Part shown: in pieces, positions 1-13,100 of the stretch | How positions within the stretch are numbered: the stretch's first letter is position 1 | Layout: every line of letters starts with the position of its first letter | Assembly: GCA_038049695.1 (NCBI GenBank) | Contig: CP142453.1 | Coordinates: 16,434,001 to 16,498,000 of the forward strand | Origin: Cinnamomum chago | Taxonomy: Eukaryota > Streptophyta > Magnoliopsida > Laurales > Lauraceae | Direction of reading: 5' to 3' | Length of the DNA: 64,000 nucleotides | Notes under the pieces: generated by a model | Seen by the model: only the letters and a program-made list of their open reading frames with translations | Database searches by the model: none | Told to the model about the DNA's origin: nothing | Made by a program: the position numbers and the translations under genes

Positions 1-95
1 GGTGGAAGATTTAATAATCCCTACAGGCTGGAAGATTTGAGGAGGAATTGCATGGCTGGGTAGTGATTGGTTAAACATGCATGGCCTTTGGAGCC

Positions 96-239
96 TTTTT
101 TTTTTGTGATAATGGAGGGTGTCCCAACCCTTTGGGCCAGAATAATCCTTACGAGGCCCATGGGGAGCCACGTAAATCCCCTGTGGCCCATGTGTGGTAG
201 TGCAGTTTTGAACCCTCAACATCGGTTGCAAACCATGGT

Positions 240-278
<39 letters not shown>

Positions 279-285
279 TGGTTAG
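96..285 (-). mobile_element. SINE-like remnant ending in (GA)n
   Basis: On the minus strand positions 203-218 read as a Pol III B-box-like GGGTTCAAAACTGC, and a poly(A) tail is given by the T run at 96-105. The segment from about 190 to 236 resembles the copy at 36955-37110 (shared words around GTGCAGTTT and GCAAACC.TGGTT). The tRNA-like head with the A box is missing; a (GA)n microsatellite occupies 241-275 in its place. I infer a truncated SINE. The family is not one I can name. Confidence 0.45.
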
Positions 286-2462
286 TGTTTCTATAAAATC
301 GGCATGAGTTTGAGCATCCTCTCGAATCTTGAGAAATATGTGAAATATGCAAAAGCAGCCTAATCCCTTTTTTGCACTATTGTGGTCCCCAATTCTTGAT
401 CCCACCCGTTCCAACATTCTCAGATAACCTATTAACCACAAGATGTTGAGAATATGTGAAAAATGCAAAGAAAAAAACCTAATTCTATTTTTTCTATTTT
501 TTTCCACCATTGTACGGAAATATGTGGAAAACATAAACAATCTAATCCCATTTTTTTTTTTTTTTTTTTGCTTTCTTCTGGTCTCCAATTCATTATCTGA
601 AATGGTCACCATGTCTAGGATCCAGTTGTTTCTTTCTAGAAAAGTTTTGGGGTACTGGAGTCCACTAAATTGTGCGGGAACTGAGAGAGCCCTCTATTCA
701 TCTGTCTTTTCCTACCCCATACACTAATTTCTTAATTTACAAATCTGTTAAAGCAAATGTCGTCAAATGAATTGCATGTGAAAATTGGGCGTGCAATCAA
801 TCAAACATTGTAATATGTGCTAACATATGTAAATTTTACATATGCAAAACTTACATATGTAAATTTTATTTTCATGTCTATGCATAACAAACAAAATACC
901 CTTAAAGAACCCTAAATGAGATGCATAAAGGAGGATGAAATCAAGTCCTAAATAGTGGGTAACCATTAAAGAGCCTTAACGATTTCAGAAATTTGAAGAA
1001 ATTCAGCCCGCTCTGAGGCATTTTTCTTCTCTCTTTTTTATTTAAAAAAATCTTCTATCTTTTGTGCATGCTTTCTGTGACTCACAATCTCATGTAGAGC
1101 TTGGTTTCCTCTAGCATCATCCTCCTTGGGTCCGGAGAAACTTGTGCTCGAGTTTGTAGCCTTTGGTCCAGACTTCGGATCGAAAGCCAGCTGTGGACAA
1201 TAACTCGAACTTACAACTGATTTTTCTTCCCAGTCTTGCACATCAAACATGGGAAGTGATAATATCTTCCATCCAACTTTCGGTTAGTGTTGTAGATGTT
1301 GAAAACAGGTAGGATTGTGCTTTAGACGTGGATGAATGGTTGGATTTAGTTGTTGATGCTGATGGACATTTGGATCTAATTGTTGGCACCATCAGTCTAT
1401 CAGGTGTAATATCTGTCTTAATCCAACCTATGGATCACATGAAAGTGTCTGACAAAATCAGTAATGATAAATTCATCTGGGCTTGTGGATTTGATTTCAA
1501 TGAGTTCATTTGGCTGTTTCTCTGATTTGATATCCTCGGATTATGGTCTTTTGCCCCTGGATCTGTATCACCATCTATTGTAGCCTTCAATCTAGATATA
1601 AACCTGTTGCAGGGTTTTCATTGATTTGTTCTATGATAATGCTCGTTTGTTCTTCAACGATGGAATTTGGCCCCCTTTTCACTTCATTGAGATCTGCCTC
1701 ATATGGACCTCTCTTCTTGTATGCACAGTCCGAATGTTGTTGCCAATAATACCTAGAGTCATGCGCATGATATAAGGGTCACCTCGGTAAACATCCCTAA
1801 TTGAAATAATTACACAATGAGATATGAGTCGGAGCCTACATCATTTCGTTAAATGTTAATAGGAGCCATCTACAAATTAAAAATCACTTGGAATTAAGAA
1901 CTCTTGTACTAGTCTAAGAAAGTTTCACTCCAATCAAAATTTGGCTCACCATTATATTAATCAAATTTGAAATACTATCATTTTACTCCCTTCGGCTTGT
2001 GTATTGTAATCACCTTTAACAATCTATCAATCTGATGATTGATTAAGCTTACAGTAGGGTGAAATATGACTCGATACCAATACACAAGATGATCTTGATC
2101 TTAAGCGATTTTGATTTCATAGGTAGACCTCACGGATGGATAAAACAAGAAGAAAAAGAAAAACCTTACGCTTCCCGCCATATTTCCTCTCACTTCGTGA
2201 AAAAGTGCTTTACGAAAGTAAAGTCAGTTGAGTTTTGCTTTCCCAAAAGGGTAATTTTGACTTTTAGCCCTATTAATATTCTAATAGTCAAACGATCTTT
2301 TAAGGGATCTTAGGCTTTCCAAAGGCCAAAAAGCACTTTTGAGTAGTTGAATAAAGCACACCCTTAACTAGTAGCCAATTGGAAGAGTTCAAGTTAACAT
2401 AACATCCATATTCCACATAATCTGTTGCTATGGAGCCTGCTGCATTCAAACAGTCCCTAATT
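286..2462. other. Non-coding stretch, intron 1 of or upstream of the IQD gene
   Basis: No convincing gene. Short open frames occur at 1038-1250 (minus) and 1328-1525 (plus), but neither shows a recognisable domain. Positions 753-901 contain a CATATGTAAA-rich segment related to the TIR family described at 4970-5867, possibly flanked by TTAAA repeats at 748-752 and 902-906. Positions 910-990 match the tail of the duplicated unit at 3380-3760 (shared GAAATCAAGTCCTAAAT and ATTAAAGAGCCTTAA). Confidence 0.5.
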
Positions 2463-2753
2463 TTGATTTAGGACTGCTTCAGGGTTGCTGGCTAGTTTTG
2501 TAGTTAACTAATAACACTCAGCAGTTGGAGTATTAATCTAGAAGTCCGGGGCTCAGATAGTGGCGGACTAAGGAAATCTTCCTTGGGGGAGCCACTATGT
2601 AGAGAAAGAGAGAGGTTCTGATTTAGGACTGCTTCAGGGCTGCTGGCTAATTTTGTAGTTAACTAATGACACTCAGCAGTTGGAGTATTAATCTAGAAGT
2701 CCGGGGCTCAGATAGTGGCGGACTAATGAAATCTTCCTTGGGGGAGCCACTAT

Positions 2754-2772
<19 letters not shown>
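2463..2772. repeat. 155-bp tandem duplication
   Basis: Two near-identical copies of a 155-bp unit lie head to tail, at about 2463-2617 and 2618-2772. Both start near GATTTAGGACTGCTTCAGGG and end with GGGGGAGCCACTATGTAGAG; only a handful of substitutions separate them. The second copy runs into a (GA)n microsatellite at 2757-2789. The close match suggests a recent duplication. Confidence 0.85.
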
Positions 2773-2791
<19 letters not shown>

Positions 2792-3089
2792 TTTGTAGAA
2801 AATATGATTAATGCATTGAAGAATTCCTTACATGGGCATGGGTATTTATTGCATAGTTCTCAATTCCATTCCGGTTTGACCCTATAGGGGAACATTCGGC
2901 ATTCTGGTATTCCGTTCGGGAAAAGACATGATTGAAAAATGAAAAAAAAATAAATATGAAAGTTTACGGAAAGTTGAAAAAATAGTCGAATGCTAGAATA
3001 ATACTAAAAATGCATGCTTACATCACTTAAAATTAAACTACACTCTACAATTGGCCACTTTCTCGTTTTCGCTACATATGAATATAAGC

Positions 3090-3708
3090 ATGAAACGTTG
3101 GCTGGAATGGGGCGGAATTGGAGTCGGAATTAAGACTGGAATGACCAGAATGAACTGGAATGACTGGAATCGGGGCTGGCGACTTTTAGGGGACCATTTC
3201 GTTCCACCTAAGGCTAATTCTGGAACGTTCCGGCCAATTCCGGACGGAATGAACGGAATTGACAACTGTGATTTATTGCAATTGAAAAGAATAACCTCTT
3301 TTTAATCTGATCCCTAAATTTAAGATGTTTTAATATACTTCTCTTTAATCTTAAGAATCCTAAATCAAGCGCACAAAGAAAGAGGAAATCAAGTCCTAAA
3401 TTGCTAATGCGGCAAAATTGGAGTCGGAATTAGGACCGGAACGACCAGAATGAACTGGAATGACCGGAATTGGGACTGGAAAGTTATCGGGGGCCATTCC
3501 ATTCCGCGTAAGGCTAATTCCAGAATGTTTCGGCCAATTCCGGCCGGAATGAACGGAATTGACAACTATGACTTGTTGCAAATGAAAATAAAGAATAACC
3601 TCTTTTTATCTGATCCCCAAATTTAAGAGGGTTTAATATACTTATCTTTAATCTTAAAGAATCCTAAATCAAGCGCACAAAGAAAGAGGAAATCAAGTCC
3701 TAAATTGG
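3090..3708. repeat. ~300-bp tandem duplication, GGAATNGG-rich
   Basis: A unit of about 300 bp occurs at about 3109-3408 and again at about 3411-3708. Each copy has a half rich in GGAAT/ATTCC words followed by an AT-rich half ending AAATCAAGTCCTAAATT. A third, partial copy of the AT-rich tail lies at 910-990. The GGAAT-rich half resembles the subterminal repeats of hAT-like MITEs, but I did not find clean terminal inverted repeats. Confidence 0.75.
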
Positions 3709-4196
3709 TAATGATTAAAGAGCCTTAATAATTTTGGAAACTCCAAGATCCAGCTGAATGTGGGATTTTACTCTTCCTTTGTGGAATCCTTTCTTTGGCC
3801 TCAATGGCTCTCAAGTAGATCTTTGTTTTCTCTTTCGATTCAAAAAGTCAGCATCCAATGGAGGGTGACTTATCCTACTACTGATTTCCGACTGCAACCA
3901 AGCTTTTATTTTCTGGTAAAGTTTGATGTCTCATCTTTGAAAAAGATTAATAGAATCTAATAGAAACTTAGACTCTTATTCTATGCCCTTGCTAATTGCT
4001 ATTATTTTTCTTTTTACAAGATTGACTAAATATAACTGTGACGCTGATGCCTTTTCCATTCATCTGTCTGTGAAGCATATTTTGCCGCATAAAGCTTGTA
4101 GTTCTTCTTTCTCATGCAATTTTTCGCCTTTGTTTGGTTACTCAGACTTCACGAGTATTAGATGCCCAACTATTGTTTTCTTTAATCTTATTCCAG

Positions 4197-7100
4197 AGTA
4201 AAGCTTCAACGGACAAGCGTGGTTGGAGTTTCAGCAAGAGATCTGGAAGACACCGAGTGCTAAGCAACTCTGTGGTTTCCGAGCTGCCATCTGCTGGCAG
4301 CAAGGAGAACCTGGAAGCTGCGAACAATGACTTCCATGCACAGACTAATTCCATTGTTTCTGAGAAAACCTCTGTAGCACAATGGGCAGATGAGACACCC
4401 GAGTTGGCCCCAGCTGAAGTGAATGAAGAATTATCAGCTGCCTTACCTGTCTCTGAGAATGATAGTGGCCTCGATTCCAACTTGCAGGAATCTGTTGCCA
4501 TAATGATCCAGGCTGCAATCAGGGGATATTTGGTACTTCCACTGTGATTTCTAATTTCTAAAGCCTTTTGAAATGGATCTTAAGTTTAGCTTTTCTTCTG
4601 CTCTTTCAACTTTGCCAGGCTCACAGAGCGCTCTTCAAGCATAAGAGTGCAGTCAAGTTGCAGGCGGCAGTACGGGGGCATTTGGTGAGGAGACAAGCTG
4701 TTGGAACTCTTCGTTGTGTTCAAGCTATTGTCAAAATGCAGGCACTTGTACGTGCCCGTCGAGTTCGTCTGTCAGCAGAAGGGTTAGGCATTCAAGAGAA
4801 GCTTGGTGAAAATATCAAGACAAATAACCAGAGAGTGAACTCCTTGGTAATGTCTATTTGTATCCTCTCTTTTTTGGTAAAAGGACCTTTGTGTTGCCCA
4901 GATATGCCAATTCAATTTGTGATATGCACCACTGGCTTTGATCAGTAGTACTATTTCTTTTTCACTAAGAGGTTGTCTGTTTGCATCATTTATGCATGTA
5001 AATGATTAATATGCGTAAAGATTATGCACCATCACGTTTGATTGCGATCATTTACGCATGTGATGAGCAAAATGAGGCATGAAACTCGTGTGTAAGTGAG
5101 GCCATTTACACACTAAAAGTTCCACACCAAAACAAGTGTAAAAGTGATGCACACCCCTCTTGCAAAAAAAGGCCCCAGTGCACTTCTTACAAGGTGATTG
5201 CAATCTTGTGGGGCCCATCAACCATCTTTATTTTTTCTTTTTCTTGTGGGCTCTATATTTGTGATCCAAACCATTCACTTTGTTTATTGAACTAATAAAC
5301 CATAGAATGTTGAAGCTGATTTTCTTAAATCTTCATAGATTTTGAGTAATTTGTGAAAGAGTTCCAGTGCAGCACTTACACAGTGATTGCATTCTCGTGG
5401 GGCCCATCACCCACCTTTAATTTTTTCTTATTCCTGTGGGCTCCATCTTTGTGATCCAAAGCGTTCACTTTGTTTATTAAACTATAATTAACCACAAGAT
5501 ATTGAAGCTGATTATCTTAAATCTTCATAGATTTTGAGTAGTTTGTACAAAAGTCCCAACCCATAGCTCTATCTTTCCACACTTATGTGGATCCCCAATT
5601 CATGATCCGAACCATTCAATATTCTTATATAATGGTAAATAATAGGATGTTTGGTTTCATATTTTAATTCTTCATGGATTTTGAGAAATTTGTGTAAAAC
5701 ATAAAGAAAATCCATATAAATCTAAAACTGTTCGATGCACTCATTTACTCATGAAAATGGTGATTTGATGACAAGCATGGTATTGTGTTTCATGTGTAAC
5801 ATTTGCATATGTCTCATTTACATATGTAAATCTCATTTTCCTATTACGTGTGGAAGGCAGACAACCCCTAAGAGAGGATCTTTAGCCATTCTATCATTTC
5901 ACAAGTGAATTGGTAGAATCATTATTCAAGAAAATGGACTATGGCCTATCTGAATGGTTTTGACAAATTTTCTCATAAGATTGGACATAAGTGGATTGGT
6001 CCATGGTGGACCTGGACCTAGACCCGTCTCCCGTGGAGCCAATTAGACCTTAATCAGACTAAAAGACTCTAAGTACATTAATATATATCTATTGAGATAG
6101 GCAATTAATCTGACCAGGTTTAAAGCTCATTTGAGTCCGAGTTGACTTGGACTTGGTCATAGCCGAGTTGCTTCCTGAGAGACTAGTTAAAGCCGTATGG
6201 GCCCTTCTATAAATTTCTACAAATGCAATGAAGCACTTGCAAGTAACACAAGCTCCTCACTCAACAGGAAATACATTGGGATGAATCACCACCAGCACAG
6301 TTGCTGGATTGTGACAAATCGCCGCCAGCACATGCAAGTAAGGCAATGTGCTCGCTCAACAGGCCATAATGGAAAGCATAACCTTTCCTTCTTTCTCTGT
6401 ATCTTGGACACCTTTTGTTTTCATTCTTTCTCTCATTTTCATCTTCGCTCAACAAAAGCAAGAGACCCCATCAAAGATCTACCTCCTGATCATGTCATTC
6501 TACAAAACCATTCTTGGATTTTCCCTGATTTCTTGCCTTTCCTTGATTTTTATGCGTCAACTAATTTGGTAGAAGATGCTTGAGAAAAAGGTTTGAAAAG
6601 GCCGTGGATTTTTCATTCAAAGATCTCTTCAACCCCAATGCCCCCTTCTTGGATTTTTCATTGTACTTCTCTAAAGGGATCCTTCCTCATGATGTGAAAA
6701 GCTATATATTGAATCAAGATGGCATTTTTGAGGTTTTTCTTAGTTTTAAACGGAAACAATAAAAATAATTGAGACTTGACCCGACTTGGACATGGCCAAG
6801 TTGGGGGCCAATTCTGGTTTTTTCAAACCCTGAATCTGACTCAAAGTTGCAACCTCATGTTTGCTGCATTGAGCACGTTCCAAATGTGCTGTAAGCTTTT
6901 GGGTGGTCCATTGTCAAATAAAATAATATTAATATGCTATCTGTTAGTATCTTTTATAATATTATTTTTGTAAATATCTCTCAGTTGCAATGGTATTTGG
7001 ATATAGACTTGATTGAAGCTGAAGATGGACCCAATTATCAGTTGGGGTCCAGAACAAGGGTGCACACTGCACACTCATCTGGATTTTTCCCTTTTGGTCT

Positions 7101-10100
7101 TTCGAGTACTGGGTGATCCGAGGTCCATTGACATCCCTATGACCGAATAGCACCAACCCACAAACAACAGATAGAAACCATGGTATAACATGAGAGGACT
7201 AACATGGGCTTGACAGTGTGTTATATTCAAATATAAAAAAATGCATTAAGTCTCAATCCAGCTAAAGAGTCAAGTTAATTATTGGTCACAATCCAGAAAA
7301 AATTGGTAGTTTCACTCAGTGATTAAGAACCTCATGACTTGGGATTCGACTAAATGGGTTGAAATTCTAGGCATATACTAACCAAATCTGCGACTGAGTG
7401 ATACTTAATCATGAATTTGCTGACTTGGTTGCAGTTGGCTCACTATATGAGTCTGTGACTTGAAGTGCTGTTTCTTTTCCTCTTCTTACTAAGCTAAAAT
7501 TATTTGAATCCTGTCAATTAATTACATCCTGTAGAAGGTTCTGATGAAGTTTGTGTGCATAATCTTTTTCTGGATTTCTTGATGTTTCTTGTCAAACATG
7601 AAGAGCTTGAGAGTTTGCTCCGTTAGTTGAAATCAACTATAAGTTGAGTCCACTGTTTAGCAATATTATGGGTATGTTTGTGTAACATGAAGATTTTGTG
7701 ATTGATAGGAAAATTGTCCCTTTCCTATCATTTGATTCAAAAAAATTTCTTGCCGAAAAGGGTAAAAAATGAATTGATTTTCCACAATAGACAGGATATC
7801 GATTTCCTCTGGGAGGGGTAGGAATGTAGGATTTTTCTTGATGCGGAAATGGAAATCCATGGAGCATGGAATCCTCTCATTACACAAACACACCCTACGT
7901 GAGTTTCTAATTCCTCGTGAGGGACCATGATTTGGTCTTGCGGACTGTGTTCCAGCATGGATGGAGCCAGCTGTCAATCTCTCAAATTGGTATCAAGCCA
8001 TTGGAATCCTTCAAATTTTAATTATTATTGAATGTGTATCATTGTCAGTCGAACTCAGATAGGTAGAATAATGCTTGCGTGGCCGTGGATCATTGTCATA
8101 TTTCTCTTAAATGTTCATATGCCTACCAACAATTGGGAATTTATGATTTTCCCATCTAAGAAGTTGTTATGACATGGTCCACCCCCAGTTCAGCCTATAA
8201 ATACAATTGTTCTAGAACCTTCAATAACTGAAATCATGTACCAGGCACAATTGGAATCTCTCCACTATTGCTAACAAAGGACTTACCTAAAACCTTTGGC
8301 TATGATTGAAGGGTTATGATTGTCTCATCTGAGAGATTATTAGAACATGGTTCCTAGTTCCTACTTCTTAGAGCCCTAAATAACTGAACTCTTGATAAAC
8401 CATGTGGATCATATGTGCCAACTGTGAGGTGCAATAGGAACCTTTCAAATAGTGTGCTCAACAGTTGACTTGCGAAAACCGTCATTCTACTTTTTGTGAT
8501 GAAATTTACTTTTAGCTGTAGCCGTATTTGAGACTTGTTTCGTGTTTCAGGAAATGGAAAATTTGGGCGCTGAAGCAAATATAACATATTCTTCATCACA
8601 GAAGTTAATAACCAATGGGTTTGCTCGGCAGGTATTGTTAATTGTGTTACCTATCCATTTGACACAAACAATAAATTTATTTTTCATTGAGTTTCCTGTG
8701 CTGAAATTGATATATTGTCTCTATTAAGCTTTTGAATTCAACTCCAAAGAAGAAGAGAGTCCACATCACTTGTGATCCTTCTAAACCTGATTCGGCCTGG
8801 AAATGGTTGGAGAGGTGGATGTCTGTTTCTTCATTAGATATTGCTCAACAACCAAAGCCACATGTAGAACTGGAGTGTCAGGATCAAGTAGATGCTAAGT
8901 TGGCTGCCTCTGAAGTAGGAACTGAAGTTGAGGTTAGAGATATCTCTGATTCTGCTGATTCAAACTCTGGTATTAAAGAAGTAGAAATCCTTTTTGAGGG
9001 TGAAGATCAGTTGGTACAGAAAAATGCAGATGATTACGAATTTCAATTTTGTAAACAAACTGAGGTTTTAGGAAAAAGCTCCAGTTCTGAAACAACAGAT
9101 GAAATAGAGCAGCCAGTAATTGAAATCTCTAGTTCTGCAACAGAAGTTGGTATAGGGCAGCCTCTAGATAAAAGCTCCAGTTCTGCAATGAAGGATGATA
9201 TAGAGCAGCCTCAGATTGTGGATTCGGGTTTAAAAGAAGAGCTCTCGAATGGGAAGGTTCTCAATGAAGCCCCCGACTCTCTTTCGAATCAAAAAGCAAT
9301 TCAGTCTAATGCAACTTCAGTAACAATGCTTGACTCAGTTGCTGATATGCTTGAGGTAGACAGAGAGAACTCAAAGCAAACTATGAAGAGAGTTTCCTCT
9401 GAACAACTAGAAACTGAGGGCAAGAAGTTTGTTTTTGGGTCAAGGAAGTCAGCAGCTAATCCAGCATTTGCTGCTGTGCAGTCAAAATTCGAAGAGCTGA
9501 GCTCAACGGGGAATTCTGGCAGGCACCCTAGTTCTATTTCTCATGAAGTAGCAGTAGATTCAAAATTGGATTCCCATTCACCTCAGATGGATTCTGGGAC
9601 AAAGAATAAGGACCTTACCTTGACAGAGGTTTCGGTATCACCCGATCAAAGAATTCAAGTTGGGGGTTCAGAGTGTGGCACCGAACTTTCTGTTTCTTCC
9701 ACTCTCAACTCACCTGACAGATCCGGAGCTGAAGGTGTGGAATTCTTACCTGAAACTGGAACTGCATATAAAGGAGATTCATATCAAAATGGCGTTCCTG
9801 ATGATATATCTGGTCATAAAAATCTGGATGCTGAAGCTAAGAAGCCTACTTCCATGTTGGAGGTCTTGCCAACTCCAGCGGACCTTGGTTTTGTTATGTC
9901 TGGTAACATTGACGATGTTAACAAAAAATTGTCTGATTCAGCAGAAGATGTAGATTCTAACAAAGAAGAGCAGCACCAGCCGTCAGAGAATATTGTATCG
10001 GATGTTGATATCGTTCCGGTAATGGATCAGGCTATGGACATTTTATCGCAAGGAGGGACTCCAAGGAGCCATATTACTGCCCTAGATTCACGTGGAACAC

Positions 10101-13100
10101 CATCTAGTCAGGTGTCTTTGAATACAAAGGGTGACAAAAAGCGAAAGTCTCATTCTGATGGCAGGAGGTCCCTATCACAGCAGAACAATGACTCAGCTGT
10201 AAGTAGTAGTATAGAGCATTTGCCGAAGGATCCCAAAAATGGAAAGAAGCGCAACTCATTTGATCATGAACCAAGGGTTAGCAGTAGTAACTCTCTTCCC
10301 AGTTATATGCAGCCAACAGAGTCTGCAAGGGCTAAGGTCTACACAAGCAATTCTCCAAAATCTAGCCCTGATATGCAAGACAAGGAAATTTACATCAAGA
10401 AGAGACATTCATTGCCAGCCGCAAACGGAATGCAGGTCTCCCCGCGGATGCAGCGATCATTGTCTCAGGCTCAGCAGTCTGCCAAGGGAAGTGGCACTCA
10501 TTCTCCTCAAAATGCTACTGGTAATTTTTAAATTTACTTTTATTTCTCTTTCTTTCTTTATATATATATATATTATTTTATTTTTTTAATAAAAGACTTG
10601 ATTTTATGTTGTTTTGATGCGCAAACTGTAGATTTTATATTTTAATACTATTGTCTGATTCTGGTGCCTGAAATGGCCTCTTTCCACATGATAAAAATGC
10701 TCTCCTCTCGCTGAGTATTTGCTTTGTACATCAAGATGATAACCAGAAAAATTATTGAATGAAGAGATGAATAATCATGTGTTATTCACTCTCACAGAAG
10801 ATAGCATGCCACATATTATTACAAGATGAGCTTCGTTTGTTACAGTAAAGTAGGAATGGATAGAAGAGACTAAGAGGTAATAAGGGATACAATCAGTCAT
10901 AGCAATAGTTGGGCCATTCAGGCCTGGGCCTCCTAATGGGCCTGAGACTGTGTCACACAACAGTCTTCAGCTTTGAACGTGGTGTATTTTCTTTTTTGAA
11001 TGGTTACTTACATTAAAAGCAAGCAGTACAAGAGAACTATACTGACAAGCTAACACCGAAAAGAGAAACAACCCCAAAGGGGAGAAAACACAAAAGGGAC
11101 ATCAGGTACCCACTCAGCGATCACCTAAAAAGCTACACACACCAACAAGAAAAGAAGCTGGATAAGAACCATCCTACAAAGGACAGGCTTGGGAGAAAGC
11201 CACTGCCACCCAGTTATGCATAATTTGATCCACTGAGAATGTGGTGTATTTTCTTTCCTTAAAAATGGATAAATTCTTTTTATGCTCCTCCCAGCATACT
11301 GATAAAAATAGTTGGCTTATAAATCTACAATGACAACAGTTATCTGTGTTTGTGTAGAAAATCCCAAATGGCATACTTAAAATAGGAGTCCAATTAAAAA
11401 TCTTTCCCTAAAGAACGGAGAAAGCACCTCCAAATCTCTTCGAGAGAATAATGGAGTAGCAATCTAAACAGCCTTTTGGTTGTTAATGTCTTACACTTCG
11501 TTATTTTAGGAAGTTTCTAATAACAGAAATATTATGTTGGTATATTAGTTCGGATATAGCCAAACATTAACTTGGGGCGAAAGAGTTGGTGAGGCAATGG
11601 TGACATGCCCATTTCGCGGTTAGAATGTGCTCATTTAGCACAACACTGAGGTAAATTTTTGCGAGTCAGCTTACCTTTGCAAAAATATCATCATCATCAG
11701 CGCGTATACCGTCTATTTTTTGGGATTGGCTTGGCTAGTTCTACATTTCCTCACAACCCCAGTTGTAGCCATATTTTCAGTAACGCCACAATCTATCCTT
11801 GTCTTTCTTTGCTACTTCATTTTAGGTTTCTACCTGCCTTCTCTTCTTAGTCTTTTGCACATGTAACCCTTAAAATATGTTTTATACAGGTTGTTTCTGT
11901 TCTTTATACGTGCATGTACCATTTTAAATGTGTTCCTTGATTTTTTCTTTTCTATTGGAGGTAACTGTAAGTTTTGACTTATGTGCTCATCTCTAATTCT
12001 CTCTTATGAACCCTGAAAGTATGTTTTATAGGGGGCTCTTTCTGGTCTTCTATTATTTGCCCATATGGCTATATCATTTTAAATGTATTCCTTGATTTTT
12101 CTTTTTTATTGGTGGTGAACTTAAGTTTCCTCTGATTTACCATTATTCTGTTTTGTTTGAGGTAATTGCAACCTCCTCTTAATGTGTTCATTAGCACAAG
12201 GATGAGGTAAATTTTGTGAGTCAGCTTCCCTTTGAAAAATCATTATCATCACCATCATCTAAGCCTTATCCCATCTATTTGGGGTTGGCTTTGTGACCTC
12301 GATATTTCCACTCAATCCTAGTTGTAGTCGTATTTTTAGTAACCCCACAGCCCATCATTTTAGGTTTTACCCGGTCTTCTCTTTTCTTAGTCTTTTTGCA
12401 CGTGTAACTCTTAACAGTATGTTTTATAGGGGCTGTTTTTGGTCTTTAATGTGCACTGTGCTCATATCATTTTAAATGTTTTCCTTGATTTTTCTTTTTA
12501 TTTGAGGTAATTGTATATGCTCATCTCTAATTCTATCCTTTCTTGTGCCTGTTGGCACATGCATATCCATAGCATCTACTTTGCTGCTGCTGGTTTTTCC
12601 ATTGTCCAACATTCAGTTCCATATAGCAAAGCAGGTCTAACTGTTGTCTAGTGAAAATGCCCCTTTAATTGAAGTTCGCTTGATGATCGCATAACAATCT
12701 ACTTTCTTGTCTCCGCTTTGCCTGCCCTACAATAGTCAAATTGGTTGCTACTAATTTTTAACCCATTTGGCACTAAAGTCTTTTCTCCCATGTTCTAGAT
12801 TCTCATTTATCCTTTTAAAAAATAAATAATAAAATGTATCCCACCTCATGTATGTAACAATTTAATAATATCTACAACTAATCATCCATCTGCCAAAACC
12901 CAAAATAGTTGAACTGGTTGCAAGTTAAGATAACATCCAATTGTGTGCAAACGGTAACACATGATTACTAGGAACAGCCATGTACATTTTAGAGATAAGC
13001 TCATAGTATGTTATTTTTAGCTTTTAGAAATCTCGTGTATTCATTCTAATCAATTAATCATCCAATGTGTCTGTTTTCCCCCCTCAGCTGGAGTCGAGAG

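Noticed and set aside
1038..1250. Minus-strand open frame with a plausible-looking composition
   Set aside because: No recognisable domain, no supporting exon on either side, and the flanking minus-strand frames carry stops.
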